NCBI RefSeq assembly: GCF_014842995.1
Contig: NZ_JACYXL010000004.1
Location: 1 to 64,000 of the forward strand
Length of the DNA stretch: 64,000 nucleotides
Source of the DNA: Rhodanobacter sp. 7MK24
Lineage (GTDB): Bacteria; Pseudomonadota; Gammaproteobacteria; Xanthomonadales; Rhodanobacteraceae
Direction: 5' to 3'
This document shows, piece after piece, positions 18,593 to 30,204 of this stretch (positions are counted from its first letter, which is position 1; the number at the start of each line of letters is the position of its first letter). Under the pieces are notes generated by a model. That model worked only from the letters and a program-made list of their open reading frames with translations. It ran no database searches and was not told the origin of the DNA. The translations under genes were made by a program, and so were the position numbers.

Positions 18593-19176
18593 GCGGCGGG
18601 CTCCTCCTTGTGCAGCACCCGCCCCCTCAGCACATAACGTGCGCCGGTGTGCGCGCAGATGGCTTCGCCACGTCCGTCCGGCGGCAGGGGGAGCTGCTCG
18701 CCGAACTCGCTCATCCACCCGACTTGTCGTGCCGGCACGCCTACCATCAGGGCATACGCGGGCACGTTCCGGTTGACGACCGCTCCGGCGCCTACAAAGG
18801 CGAACTCGCCGATGGTGATGCCGCAGACGATGGTGCAGTTCGCACCCAGCGTGGCGCCCCGTTTGACCAGGGTGTCGCGGTATTCGTCCTTGCGCCCGAT
18901 GAGCGAGCGTGGGTTGTAGACATTGGTGAAGACCATGCTCGGACCGCAGAAGACGCCTTCCTCGAGCGTCACGTTGTCGTATACCGACACATTGTTCTGG
19001 ATCTTGCAGCGGTCTCCGATAATTACCTTGTTGCCGACGAACACGTTCTGGCCGAGCGAGACGTCCCTGCCGATGCGGGCGCCGCCGCAGACGTGCACGA
19101 AGTGCCATACGCGGCAGCCCGCGCCGATCCGGGCGCCTTCGTCGACGATGGCAGAAGGGTGCTGGTAGTGGTCCAT
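18589..19176 (-). CDS. wbpD: WbpD-type N-acetyltransferase (3-amino sugar synthesis)
   Basis: A 195-residue left-handed beta-helix acetyltransferase that acetylates the 3-amino group of UDP-2-acetamido-3-amino-2,3-dideoxy-glucuronic acid with acetyl-CoA. The sequence closely follows Pseudomonas Wbp[11 protein letters not shown]-like start, [55 protein letters not shown] and [15 protein letters not shown]. It lies 12 bases after wbpB and overlaps wbpE, giving the order B-D-E. Confidence 0.95.
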   Translation of the reverse strand: MDHYQHPSAIVDEGARIGAGCRVWHFVHVCGGARIGRDVSLGQNVFVGNKVIIGDRCKIQNNVSVYDNVTLEEGVFCGPSMVFTNVYNPRSLIGRKDEYRDTLVKRGATLGANCTIVCGITIGEFAFVGAGAVVNRNVPAYALMVGVPARQVGWMSEFGEQLPLPPDGRGEAICAHTGARYVLRGRVLHKEEPAA

Positions 19177-19188
19177 GCTGTTCGCTCT

Positions 19189-22546
<3,358 letters not shown>

Positions 22547-22567
22547 CTCGTGACATGAGAACAGGGA

Positions 22568-23002
22568 TCACAGATAAAGCTGCCAGCTATCCACTCCTTT
22601 TGTGATCATTTCGTGTACGTATTCGAATGCAATACGCTCTTGGCGATAAGGGTCGGGTATATCGTTTTCATTCAACCATTTATCGAGCAGATAAACCTTG
22701 CCGCGAATTTCGGGGGCAAGTTGGATCATCGCCGCGACATGACTCTTTTCCATGCCAAGCACCAAATCGGCCTCGTGCAGCATGGCGGGTGTCAACTGGC
22801 GGGCACGATGCAACGTGCCGTCAATGCCGCTTTCGGCGAGCAATTGCAGGGAAGTCGCATCCATGGGTCTTCCGGCAGGCGCATAGAGCCCCGCGCTGCT
22901 GAATGCAACGTGGCGTGATCTCGTGCGCTGTCGAAACAGGTATTCTGCCGTGGGACTGCGGCAAACATTACCCATGCAGACAATCAATATCCGCTCAAAC
23001 AC
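22568..23002 (-). CDS. wzb: Wzb-type low-molecular-weight protein tyrosine phosphatase
   Basis: A 144-residue cytoplasmic phosphatase that removes phosphate from the Wzc tyrosine tail. The P-loop CMGNVCRS holds Cys9 and Arg15, and Asp117 in IPDPYR is the general acid. The start is GTG; a GGGAG sequence lies 12 bases upstream, a little far. It is the first gene of the large minus-strand operon. A promoter-like TTGACA stands about 70 bases upstream, with a palindrome just beyond it. Confidence 0.95.
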   Translation of the reverse strand: MFERILIVCMGNVCRSPTAEYLFRQRTRSRHVAFSSAGLYAPAGRPMDATSLQLLAESGIDGTLHRARQLTPAMLHEADLVLGMEKSHVAAMIQLAPEIRGKVYLLDKWLNENDIPDPYRQERIAFEYVHEMITKGVDSWQLYL

Positions 23003-23072
23003 AGCGCCGTCATACTCCCGAATCCTAAGTCAGCGTCGATCCAAGGATGCTAGAAATGGCGGTACGGCCTCC

Positions 23073-23104
23073 TGTCAAATTTCAGGAAAACCCACAATAT
23101 TGTG
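23073..23104 (-). promoter_or_regulatory. Promoter and operator-like palindrome for the wzb-wzc operon
   Basis: On the minus strand a perfect TTGACA (plus positions 23073-23078) is followed after 17 bases by the weaker TTCTAG. Fourteen bases upstream of the -35 lies a perfect 12-bp palindrome, CACAATATTGTG (23093-23104), in the usual position for an activator site. The symmetry and the -35 are seen directly. Assignment as the operon's control region is inferred from position. The regulator is unknown. Confidence 0.5.
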
Positions 23105-24113
23105 TGAGTTTCGTGGCCCTGTTTTGAATGTAAATCGCGAGTCTCAAAAAGAGACCGAAAAGCGGCGACACGCAGGGCGTATGCCTGCTTATTATTCGCA
23201 TCCGTCGTCACACGAATATGTCGACGTGTCGAACGGATTCCGGAGTTCGTTTGTCGTCATTGAACGAAATAAGAGCATCGATCATTGCACGTCCGGATTG
23301 CTTGTCAGTGAACAGCAGCCAAATGATCCGGCCGGTTGCGTTGAATCAGTTGCGGGCACTGAATTGGCGCCTGCATCGCGTGTACAGCGGCATGAATGCG
23401 GAACTTCACGTCATGCGTTCTGGATCGTAGAGACCGTGGATCGAACCTTGTCTGAATCTATGGTCGGGAATCCGGTCGATCGATGCGTGCGCATCGGGCC
23501 GTCCGCGGGACGGCGACAGGGATCCACCTTCGCGAGGCGCGAGCTTGGCAACACATGCAATGCGTGGGCCATCTCTCGATGGCCGTCAGGCTTCGGAGTC
23601 GTGCCGCGGCCGAGGCCTTCACAACTTCGAAAGGCTATGGCTCGCAGCGGCAACGGCAACCGTTCCATGCTGCGTCAGTTTGCCGGGATGCTACACGGTC
23701 GGCGTGTGAGTGCTGGGACGCAGCGGCCAACCGCCCTTGTCAACGGTGGCGGGTGCCCTTTGGATCTTTGGGGTTCACCGGTGCTTGGCCAGTGTGTTCG
23801 GGATCGCGCGCGAAGCGTTTTGTCGATTGGAACTTCGTTGCGTGCTCTACGACGGAACCGATCTTCTTGCTGGAATACACGGAGTGGATGGCTGCGACCG
23901 TCAGAACCGGAGGCGATTTGCTCATTGGGGCGACTCGTGGCGAGAGGGATACGGCGACCATACTCCTTAATCGTTGGTCGCGTGGGAAAGGGTGTGCGGC
24001 GGCATGCCTTCAGCGCCTCCACCGGGTCTCGACGTGCGGGAGCTGCTCCGTGACCGGATCGCGGCTGGCGGGCTCGCAGCACAGCGCGTTGCGGGAGAAT
24101 CGAGTCGGGCGCT
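23105..24113. other. 1-kb region without a recognised gene
   Basis: Several open frames exist on both strands but none has a recognisable domain, good codon pattern or ribosome-binding site. A small hairpin GTCTC-AAAAA-GAGAC lies at 23141-23155. The region separates the exopolysaccharide operon from the cyclic-di-GMP gene. It may be a decayed gene or an extended regulatory region; I cannot tell which. Confidence 0.4.
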
Positions 24114-26201
24114 TTACTTCGGAGCCTCGGTGGAAACCGGATCCTGCGCTACCGCTTCAATGAATTCCTTGGCCGGCATCGGTTCGCCAAGCATGAAGCC
24201 TTGCAGGCTGTCGCAACCGATGCGGGTGAGGAACGCTTTCTGCGCGGCGGTTTCAACGCCTTCGGCGACAATCTTGAGGTTGAGCGTCTGCCCCAGCGCG
24301 ACGATGGCCGACACGATGGCGGCGTCCTCGGTGCCGATGGCAAGGTCGCGCACGAAGCCCTTGTCTATCTTCAGTTCGGTGGCCGGCAGACGTTTCAGGT
24401 AGAGCAGGCTGGAGTAGCCGGTGCCGAAGTCGTCGATGGAGATGTTCACCCCCATGTCCTTCAGCTGCTGCAGCGTCGCCAGGCTTGCCTCGACATCGGA
24501 CATGGCGGTGGACTCGGTGATTTCCAGCGTCAGAAAGCGCGGGGCGAGCGCATGGCGCGCCAGCGTGCCGCGCACCAGCTCGATAAGTCCATCGTGGCCG
24601 AACTGCACTGCCGACAGGTTCACCGCAATCGTCCATTGCGGATGCCCGGCGTCATGCCACGCGCGCATTTGCCGACATGCTTCGTCGAGCACCCATTCAC
24701 CAATCGGCACGATCAGGCCGGTTTTCTCCGCGATGGGAATGAAGTGGCCGGGCAGGATCATCCCGAGCGTGGGGTGCGACCATCGCAGCAAGGCCTCTGC
24801 GCCGATGACGGGACCGTTCGGCGCGTCGAATTTCGGCTGATAGTGCAGCGTCAGTTCACCGCGTGCAGAGGCTACGCGCAGTTCCCGTGCGATCTGCATC
24901 TGTTCGTGCGCATCGGAGTTCATCGAGGTTTCGAAAAAAGCATAGCCTTTTTGTCCCGACGCCTTCGCGTGGTACATCGCCGCGTCGGCATTGGTCATCA
25001 GCTCCTGCTGGGTGGCGCCGTCGCCAGGGTAGAGGACGATGCCGATGCTGGAAGTCACATGCAGCTCGTGCTTGGCGATGAGGATGGGCTCGCCGATCGC
25101 CTTCATCAGGGTCTCGGCGATACGGGCAGCATCCGTCGGTTCTTCGATACGGGCCAGCAATACGAATTCGTCGCCCCCGATGCGGGCGACGGTATCCTCG
25201 TTGCCCACGTTGGCGCGTATGCGCTGGGCAACTTCGACCAGCAGCATGTCGCCGGAGCGATGTCCAAACACGTCGTTGACGGCCTTGAAGCCGTCGAGGT
25301 CCAGGAACATGAGCGCGAAACGGCTCTTGTCGCGATCGGCGATCAGGATTTCATGTTCGAGGCGATCGTGCAGCAACACGCGGTTCGGCAACTTGGTCTG
25401 GCTGTCGTGCAGGGCGAGATAGGTGAGTTCCTCGTTCGCCTCGGCGAGCGAGCTGACCAGCACTGCCGTGCGCGACTCCATGCGCACGTCGAACGCAGAG
25501 ACGGTGAGCGTCGCCGCCAGTACTGCCAGGGTGACGACGATGACGACGACGGCCAGCCAGTTCGTGTTCACGCCATGATGTGCTGCCCCGCAGATGCTGC
25601 CCAGCGGGAATTGCGCGGCGCTCATGCCGGTGTAATGCATGCCGACGATGGCGAGGCCCATGACGACGGCCGCGCCGAGCCGTTTCCGCCATACGTGCGA
25701 TGAGTCCTTGCGCAATTGGAAGGCGATCCACAGAGCTGCACCCGCTGCCATGATGGCGATCGCCACCGACAGTGCGAACAGCCACGCGTCGTACTGGATG
25801 CCCGGGCTCATGCGCATCGCTGCCATGCCCGTGTAATGCATGCCGGCAATGGCCGGCCCCATCAGCAGGGCGCCGCCGACCAGGTGCGTCCAAGGCAGCG
25901 TTTGCCGGCAAACCAGCCACAAGGCGAATGCGGAAGAGGCAATGGCGATCAGCAACGACAGCAGGGTGATCAGCGGGTCATAGCCCAGCGGAATCGGCAG
26001 GCTGAAAGCCAGCATGCCGACGAAATGCATCGACCAGATGCCCAATCCCATCGCGCAGGCGCCAGCAAACAGCCACCAGCGCGCGCCGGAGTCACGTGCC
26101 GTGGTGATGCGGCCGGCCATGCCCAGTGCCGTGTAGGAGGCGAAGATCGCCACGAGCAGGGAACACACGACGAGCAACGGGTTGTACGAACTGGCCAGCA
26201 T
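24114..26201 (-). CDS. MHYT-sensor GGDEF-EAL cyclic-di-GMP enzyme
   Basis: A 695-residue inner-membrane protein. Residues 1-240 hold about seven helices with three MHYT-type motifs (WSMHFVGM, GMHYTGMAAM, GMHYTGMSAA), a sensor proposed to bind copper and respond to O2, CO or NO. A GGDEF domain follows with intact GGDEF at 342-346. Then comes an EAL domain with GAEALLRW (about 467), NLSAVQF, EITES, IDDFGTGYSS and KIDKGFVRDL. Both active sites look complete, so it may make and break cyclic-di-GMP. A related architecture is MucR of Pseudomonas, which controls alginate. Its place beside the exopolysaccharide operon suggests, but does not prove, a link to polymer production. Confidence 0.93.
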   Translation of the reverse strand: MLASSYNPLLVVCSLLVAIFASYTALGMAGRITTARDSGARWWLFAGACAMGLGIWSMHFVGMLAFSLPIPLGYDPLITLLSLLIAIASSAFALWLVCRQTLPWTHLVGGALLMGPAIAGMHYTGMAAMRMSPGIQYDAWLFALSVAIAIMAAGAALWIAFQLRKDSSHVWRKRLGAAVVMGLAIVGMHYTGMSAAQFPLGSICGAAHHGVNTNWLAVVVIVVTLAVLAATLTVSAFDVRMESRTAVLVSSLAEANEELTYLALHDSQTKLPNRVLLHDRLEHEILIADRDKSRFALMFLDLDGFKAVNDVFGHRSGDMLLVEVAQRIRANVGNEDTVARIGGDEFVLLARIEEPTDAARIAETLMKAIGEPILIAKHELHVTSSIGIVLYPGDGATQQELMTNADAAMYHAKASGQKGYAFFETSMNSDAHEQMQIARELRVASARGELTLHYQPKFDAPNGPVIGAEALLRWSHPTLGMILPGHFIPIAEKTGLIVPIGEWVLDEACRQMRAWHDAGHPQWTIAVNLSAVQFGHDGLIELVRGTLARHALAPRFLTLEITESTAMSDVEASLATLQQLKDMGVNISIDDFGTGYSSLLYLKRLPATELKIDKGFVRDLAIGTEDAAIVSAIVALGQTLNLKIVAEGVETAAQKAFLTRIGCDSLQGFMLGEPMPAKEFIEAVAQDPVSTEAPK

Positions 26202-26481
26202 TCAACGAACCCTTGAGTCCTTAGGCCTTGCATGTCGCACGAAGGTGGCCTGATCGTAGCGTGGCTTTGCAAGGTTTGGGCGTCGGGTTTCTATCGGCCT
26301 GCAGGCCCGGATCTTGACCGTGCAAGGCTTTGACGCTACCTGGAGCCGCCCGTTTGCGGCTCGTGACCGCCTGTGGGCGGCGGATCCCGCAAATTCGCGG
26401 CGAAGAAACTTGCGTCGGGATTCATTCACCGGTAATCGACTAGTCGCATGCTGGCCGCTCCATTCCAAAGCGGAGAACGTC
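26202..26481. other. Divergent intergenic region
   Basis: 280 bases between the cyclic-di-GMP gene (minus) and a small plus-strand gene. It should contain both promoters, but I see no clear consensus elements. No RNA-like structure stands out. Confidence 0.3.
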
Positions 26482-26685
26482 ATGGGAATCCTCGATACCT
26501 TGGGTGAAGTTGCCGGCGCCGTGGCGGCAGTCGAAGGCGCCGAGAAGCTCGATCCGAATGCGGGCCTGCTGACGAAGGGCATTGCGGCCATCGCCGGATT
26601 CAAGGGCGCCGGTGCGCTGGAAGAAATGGTAGGCAAGAAGGAAGACGAGGCGGATGCCGCGCCGGCTGACGACAGCCAGTCCTGA
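26482..26685 (+). CDS. Small hypothetical protein, 67 residues
   Basis: Starts MGILDTLGEVAGAVAAVEGA with GGAGA five bases upstream of the ATG, and a clear terminator follows. The N-terminal two thirds is alanine/glycine-rich and could form amphipathic helices; the last 18 residues are acidic (KKEDEADAAPADDSQS). There is no signal peptide and no long hydrophobic helix. I do not recognise a family. Its own ribosome-binding site and terminator make it very likely a real, independently transcribed gene. Confidence 0.7.
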   Translation: MGILDTLGEVAGAVAAVEGAEKLDPNAGLLTKGIAAIAGFKGAGALEEMVGKKEDEADAAPADDSQS

Positions 26686-26701
26686 GTTCCGTTCACGCTG
26701 A

Positions 26702-26731
26702 CGGGGCCGCCTATCGGGTGGCCCCGCTTTT
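26702..26731 (+). terminator. Rho-independent terminator of the small gene
   Basis: CGGGGCC and GGCCCCG arms (26702-26708, 26720-26726) are separated by 11 bases, followed by CTTTT. It lies 16 bases after the stop of the 67-residue gene and just before the convergent end of the sigma-factor operon. Confidence 0.75.
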
Positions 26732-26738
26732 CGCGCCG

Positions 26739-28016
26739 TCAACCGGTGGTGGTGTGCTGCGCACAGGTTTTGGCGCGTGCTTGCAACAGTTCGCGTTCGC
26801 GGGCGTTGCGGGTGAGCGCCGCGGCATGTTCGAACTCCGTGCGGGCCTCACCGTGGCGATCGAGCTTCTGCAGCAGATCGCCGCGCACTGCCGGCAACAG
26901 GTGATAGTTCGCCAGTGCCGGTTCGTCGCGTAGCGTATCGACGAGCGCAAGGCCTGCTGCTGGCCCGCTGGCCATCGCCACGGCCACCGCGCGGTTGAGT
27001 TCCACCACGGGCGATGGCGTGACGCCAGCCAATGTGGCGTACAGCGCCGCGATGCGGTGCCAGTCGGTTTGCTCCGCGGTATTGGCGCGGGCGTGGCAAG
27101 CGGCGATTGCTGCCTGCAAGGTGTACGGCTCTTCGTGGTCGCCCAGCCGTTGTGCGCGATCCAGCGCGGCTAGGCCACGCTGGATCAGCAGCCGATCCCA
27201 GCGCGCGCGGTTCTGTTCCAGCAACAGGATCGGCGTTCCGTCCGGTGCGCTGCGCGCATGCGTACGCGAGGCCTGCAGTTCCATCAGTGCGAGCAGGCCG
27301 AACACGGAGGCCTGCTGCGGCATCAGTCCGGCGAGGATGCGGCCCAGCCGCAGGGCTTCCTCGCACAGCGCGGGCCGCATCCAGTCGTCGCCGGCGGTGG
27401 CGGTGTAGCCCTCGTTGAAGATCAGGTAGATCACGCCCAGCACCGCGTCCAGGCGTTCGGCGAGCTCTTCGCCACGCGGAACCTCGAACGGCACCTGTTT
27501 CTCGGCCAGCGTGCGCTTCGCGCGCACGATGCGCTGGGCGATGGTGGGCTCCGGCTGCAGGAAGGCGCGGGCGATCTCGGGCGTGCTGAGGCCGCCCAGC
27601 AGGCGCAGGGTGAGCGCCACGCGCGACTCGGCAGGCAGCGCGGGATGGCAGGCGGTGAAGATCAGCCGCAGCAGGTCGTCGCCGATATCGTCGTCCAGCA
27701 TGGCGTCGAAGCGGGGCATGGCATCGGCCTGTTCGGCCTCCAGTTCGCGGGCGATTTCCTCGTGCTTGCGCTCCATCAGCTGATGACGGCGCAGGCGGTC
27801 GATCGCGCGGTGTTTCGCCGTGGTCATCAACCACGCGCCGGGATTGTCCGGCACGCCGGTCTGCGGCCATTGTTCCAGCGCAGTCACCAACGCGTCCTGC
27901 GCCAGTTCCTCCGCCAGGCCCACGTCGCGCAGCATGCGGGCGAGGCCGGCGATGATGCGCGCCGATTCGATGCGCCAGATGGCCTCGATGCTGCGGGGGA
28001 TGTCGGTCGCCGTCAT
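26739..28016 (-). CDS. ECF42-type RNA polymerase sigma factor with long C-terminal extension
   Basis: A 425-residue extracytoplasmic-function sigma factor. Region 2 is SARIIAGLARMLRDVGLAEELAQDALVTALEQWP with GAWLMTTAKHRAIDRLRR. Region 4 is LTLRLLGGLSTPEIARAFLQPEPTIAQRIVRAKRTL. A C-terminal helical, TPR-like (DUF6596) region of more than 200 residues is typical of group ECF42, which is normally encoded beside DGPF/YCII proteins, as here. It has no anti-sigma factor gene next to it; the extension is thought to control activity. The start at 28016 lacks a clear ribosome-binding site, but the next upstream ATG is blocked by a stop. Confidence 0.92.
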   Translation of the reverse strand: MTATDIPRSIEAIWRIESARIIAGLARMLRDVGLAEELAQDALVTALEQWPQTGVPDNPGAWLMTTAKHRAIDRLRRHQLMERKHEEIARELEAEQADAMPRFDAMLDDDIGDDLLRLIFTACHPALPAESRVALTLRLLGGLSTPEIARAFLQPEPTIAQRIVRAKRTLAEKQVPFEVPRGEELAERLDAVLGVIYLIFNEGYTATAGDDWMRPALCEEALRLGRILAGLMPQQASVFGLLALMELQASRTHARSAPDGTPILLLEQNRARWDRLLIQRGLAALDRAQRLGDHEEPYTLQAAIAACHARANTAEQTDWHRIAALYATLAGVTPSPVVELNRAVAVAMASGPAAGLALVDTLRDEPALANYHLLPAVRGDLLQKLDRHGEARTEFEHAAALTRNARERELLQARAKTCAQHTTTG

Positions 28017-28057
28017 GGCGACCGATCAGACCATCATCGCTCCGTGGGAGCAAGGCA

Positions 28058-28474
28058 TCATGCAGCGGGCGGGCAGTTGATCATCCATGGCACGCCGTAG
28101 CGGTCCACCAGCGAGCCGAAGCGCGCGGCCCAGAAGGTCTGCTGGATCGGCATCTGCACCGTGCCGCCTTCGGCCAGCGCGTGGAAAATCCGCTCGGCCT
28201 GTTCCGGCGAGTCGAGCTGGATCGACACCGAGCAGCCCTTGATCGGCGTATAGGGACATTGCGGCGCCATCGCGTCCGAGGCCATCAGCACCTGGTCGCC
28301 GACTTCCAGCCGCACGTGCATCATCTTGTCGCGCATCTCCGCAGGCATGGGCATTTCAGGCGGCGCGTCGCCGTAGCGTGCCCGCATGGTGACCTTGCCG
28401 CCGAAGCAGCCGGCATAGAAATCGAAGGCGGCCTCGGCATTGCCGTCGTAGTTGAGGTAGGCGACGAATTGCAT
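28058..28474 (-). CDS. PhnB-like VOC-superfamily protein
   Basis: A 138-residue glyoxalase/bleomycin-resistance (VOC) fold protein of the PhnB/3-demethylubiquinone-methyltransferase-like family. Seen: MQFVAYLNYDGNAEAAFDFYAGCFGG at the start and FWAARFGSLVDRYGVPWMINC at the end. AAGGAG lies seven bases before the ATG. These proteins have no firm biochemical role but often sit with DGPF proteins and ECF sigma factors. It is the middle gene of the three-gene operon, 41 bases upstream of the sigma factor. Confidence 0.88.
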   Translation of the reverse strand: MQFVAYLNYDGNAEAAFDFYAGCFGGKVTMRARYGDAPPEMPMPAEMRDKMMHVRLEVGDQVLMASDAMAPQCPYTPIKGCSVSIQLDSPEQAERIFHALAEGGTVQMPIQQTFWAARFGSLVDRYGVPWMINCPPAA

Positions 28475-28499
28475 GGCGGTACTCCTTGCAGGGTGGGGT

Positions 28500-28919
28500 T
28501 TATGGGCGGTTGCCGATCTGCGCGCGCAGGTTTGCTTCCTGCTCGCGCAAGGCATCCGTGAACTTGTCGCCGAAGTCTTCGGCCTCGAATACCGGGCGGA
28601 TCTCGACTTCGGCGCCGGTGTCGAACGGCGCGCGTTTCAGCCATTCGATGGCTTCGGCCATCGACTTCACCTGCCATAGCCAGAAGCCGGCGATCAGTTC
28701 CTTGGATTCGGTGAACGGGCCATCGATCACGGTGCGCTGTGCACCGTCGAAACGCATGCGGGCGCCGCGCGAACTGGGATGCAGGCCTTCGCCGGCCAGC
28801 ATCACGCCTGCCTTCACCAATTCTTCGTTGAATTGGCCCATCGCGGCGAGCCGATCGGTGCTCGGCATCAGGCCGGCCTCGGTGTCTTTGGTCGCCTTCA
28901 CGATCACTATGCAGCGCAT
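28500..28919 (-). CDS. YCII/DGPF-family protein
   Basis: A 139-residue protein of the YCII-related DGPF family, named for the motif seen here as VIDGPFTESKELIAGFWLW. It starts MRCIVIVKATKDTEAGLMPS with a perfect AGGAGG seven bases upstream. Function in the family is unknown; a dimeric alpha/beta-barrel fold is usual. It is the first gene of the operon with the PhnB-like protein and the ECF42 factor, and a matching ECF42-type promoter lies about 45 bases upstream. Confidence 0.9.
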   Translation of the reverse strand: MRCIVIVKATKDTEAGLMPSTDRLAAMGQFNEELVKAGVMLAGEGLHPSSRGARMRFDGAQRTVIDGPFTESKELIAGFWLWQVKSMAEAIEWLKRAPFDTGAEVEIRPVFEAEDFGDKFTDALREQEANLRAQIGNRP

Positions 28920-28963
28920 CGGTTCGCCTCCTGTGGCCGGGATGAATCCGCCTTCAAAGGTGC

Positions 28964-28990
28964 GACGAACGGCGGGGTGCCGGATCGACA
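28964..28990 (-). promoter_or_regulatory. ECF42-type promoter of the YCII-PhnB-sigma operon
   Basis: Reading the minus strand, TGTCGA (plus 28985-28990) is followed by a 17-base spacer and CGTC (plus 28964-28967). As I recall, characterised ECF42 factors recognise TGTCGA in the -35 and CGA/TC in the -10 region, so this fits exactly. It stands about 45 bases before the YCII start. It implies that the sigma factor drives its own operon. Confidence 0.7.
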
Positions 28991-29042
28991 CCTTGCACGA
29001 AGTTTTTTTGCGATGCCCGCAAGCCGAACAGGCAGAACGCGG

Positions 29043-29537
29043 TCAGGACGCCCGATTGTGCGAGCGCATCGTGCGCTGTTTTTCGATCTGCCAGTCGCGC
29101 TGCTTCTCGGTGTCGCGCTTGTCGTGTTCCTGCTTGCCGCGGGCCAGGCCGACTTCCACCTTCACCTTGCCGTTCTTCCAGTACATCGCGGTGGGCACCA
29201 GCGTGTAGCCCTTGCGCTCCACCGCGCCGATCAACTGGTCGATCTCCTTGCGGTGCAGGAGCAGCTTGCGCGTGCGGCGGTCTTCGGCGATGACGTGGGT
29301 GGAAGCGCTGATCAGAGGGGGGATCGAGGCGCCGACCAGGAAGATTTCGCCCCTGATGACGATGGCATAGCCGTCGCCGAAGTTGATCCGACCCGCACGC
29401 AGCGCTTTCAGCTCCCAGCCTTGCAGGGCGATGCCGGCCTCATAGCGCTGGTCGATGTGGTACTCGAACCGCGCGCGCTTGTTGAGCGCGATGGTGCCCG
29501 TGCCCTTGGTGGTGTCCTTGTCCTTGCTCTTGGCCAT
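29043..29537 (-). CDS. smpB: SmpB, tmRNA-binding trans-translation factor
   Basis: A 164-residue cytoplasmic protein that carries tmRNA into stalled ribosomes. The OB-fold core shows ALNKRARFEYHIDQRYEAGIALQGWELKALRAGRINFGDGYA, then RTRKLLLHRKEIDQLIGAVERKGYTLVPTAMYWKNGKVKVEVGLARGK, all hallmark SmpB segments. A basic C-terminal tail (HDKRDTEKQRDWQIEKQR) follows, which becomes helical in the mRNA channel. It is divergent from ratA, the usual SmpB neighbour in gammaproteobacteria. No ssrA gene is visible in the window. Confidence 0.97.
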   Translation of the reverse strand: MAKSKDKDTTKGTGTIALNKRARFEYHIDQRYEAGIALQGWELKALRAGRINFGDGYAIVIRGEIFLVGASIPPLISASTHVIAEDRRTRKLLLHRKEIDQLIGAVERKGYTLVPTAMYWKNGKVKVEVGLARGKQEHDKRDTEKQRDWQIEKQRTMRSHNRAS

Positions 29538-29592
29538 GTCCGCTAAACTTCAGTGACTGCATGCTCCCATCGGAGCGGTGCTTTTATATTTA

Positions 29593-29760
29593 GAGTGCGC
29601 CCATGGATGGGCGCCCGTTTGACTCTCGCATTCATGGATGAATGCAGTAACTACTCTGGATGCCCGTTTGATCTTCGCATTCACGGAAGAATGCAGTAAC
29701 CACCGAGTGCGTCCATAGATGGGCGCTCGTTTGATTCTCGCATTCAAGCATGAATGCACC
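29593..29760. repeat. Tandem array of paired palindromes (three units)
   Basis: A unit of about 55 bases carries two hairpins. The first is like GCGCCCATGGATGGGCGC (29597-29614; variant at 29709-29726). The second is like GCATTCATGGATGAATGC (29628-29645; variants at 29677-29694 and 29740-29757). They are linked by a conserved CGTTTGA(C/T)-T(C/T)TCGC segment. The middle unit lacks an intact first hairpin. Stem bases are kept or exchanged for wobble pairs while loop bases vary, suggesting RNA or DNA hairpin selection, as in REP/BIME elements. A solitary related unit is at 39818-39868. Confidence 0.75.
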
Positions 29761-29775
29761 AGGATAGAGGCTACC

Positions 29776-30204
29776 GTGATCGAGATACGCCGCAGCGCGC
29801 TGGTACGCCATTCCCCGGAACAGATGTTCGATCTGGTCGATGGTGTGGAAGCATACCCAAAGCGTTTCCCGTGGTGCTCGGCATCCGCGGTGGTCGAGCG
29901 CAGCGACAATGTACTGGTGGCGCGCCTCGACCTGCATTTCATGGGCTTGCGGCACAGCTTCACCACCCGCAACACTGCCGAGCGGCCGCATCGCATCGAC
30001 ATCCATCTGGTCGACGGCCCGTTCCGTTCGCTGGACGGTCACTGGAGTTTCACCGCGCTGGGAGACGACGGCTGCAAGGTGGCGCTGGCGCTGGATTTCG
30101 AATACGCCGGCATCGGCGGCAGCGTGCTCAAGCTGGGTTTCCAGGGACTCGCCAACCGCATGGTGGACGATTTCTGCGTTGCCGCGGACCACCTGCATGG
30201 CTGA
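29776..30204 (+). CDS. ratA: RatA/Coq10-type START-domain protein
   Basis: A 142-residue SRPBCC/START-fold protein. The GTG start has AGAGG five bases upstream and begins VIEIRRSALVRHSPEQMFDLVDGVEAYPKRFPWC, followed by RLDLHFMGLRHSFTTRN and FQGLANRMVDDFCVAA. This is the RatA/Coq10 pattern. In E. coli RatA is reported to block 70S ribosome association; homologues bind ubiquinone. The upstream palindrome array lies directly in its 5' region. It overlaps rnfH by eight bases. Confidence 0.93.
   Translation: MIEIRRSALVRHSPEQMFDLVDGVEAYPKRFPWCSASAVVERSDNVLVARLDLHFMGLRHSFTTRNTAERPHRIDIHLVDGPFRSLDGHWSFTALGDDGCKVALALDFEYAGIGGSVLKLGFQGLANRMVDDFCVAADHLHG

Noticed and set aside
22923-24053. Plus-strand frame of about 375 codons upstream of wzb
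   Set aside because: Begins inside wzb on the other strand, Arg/Ser-rich, no domain and no ribosome-binding site.
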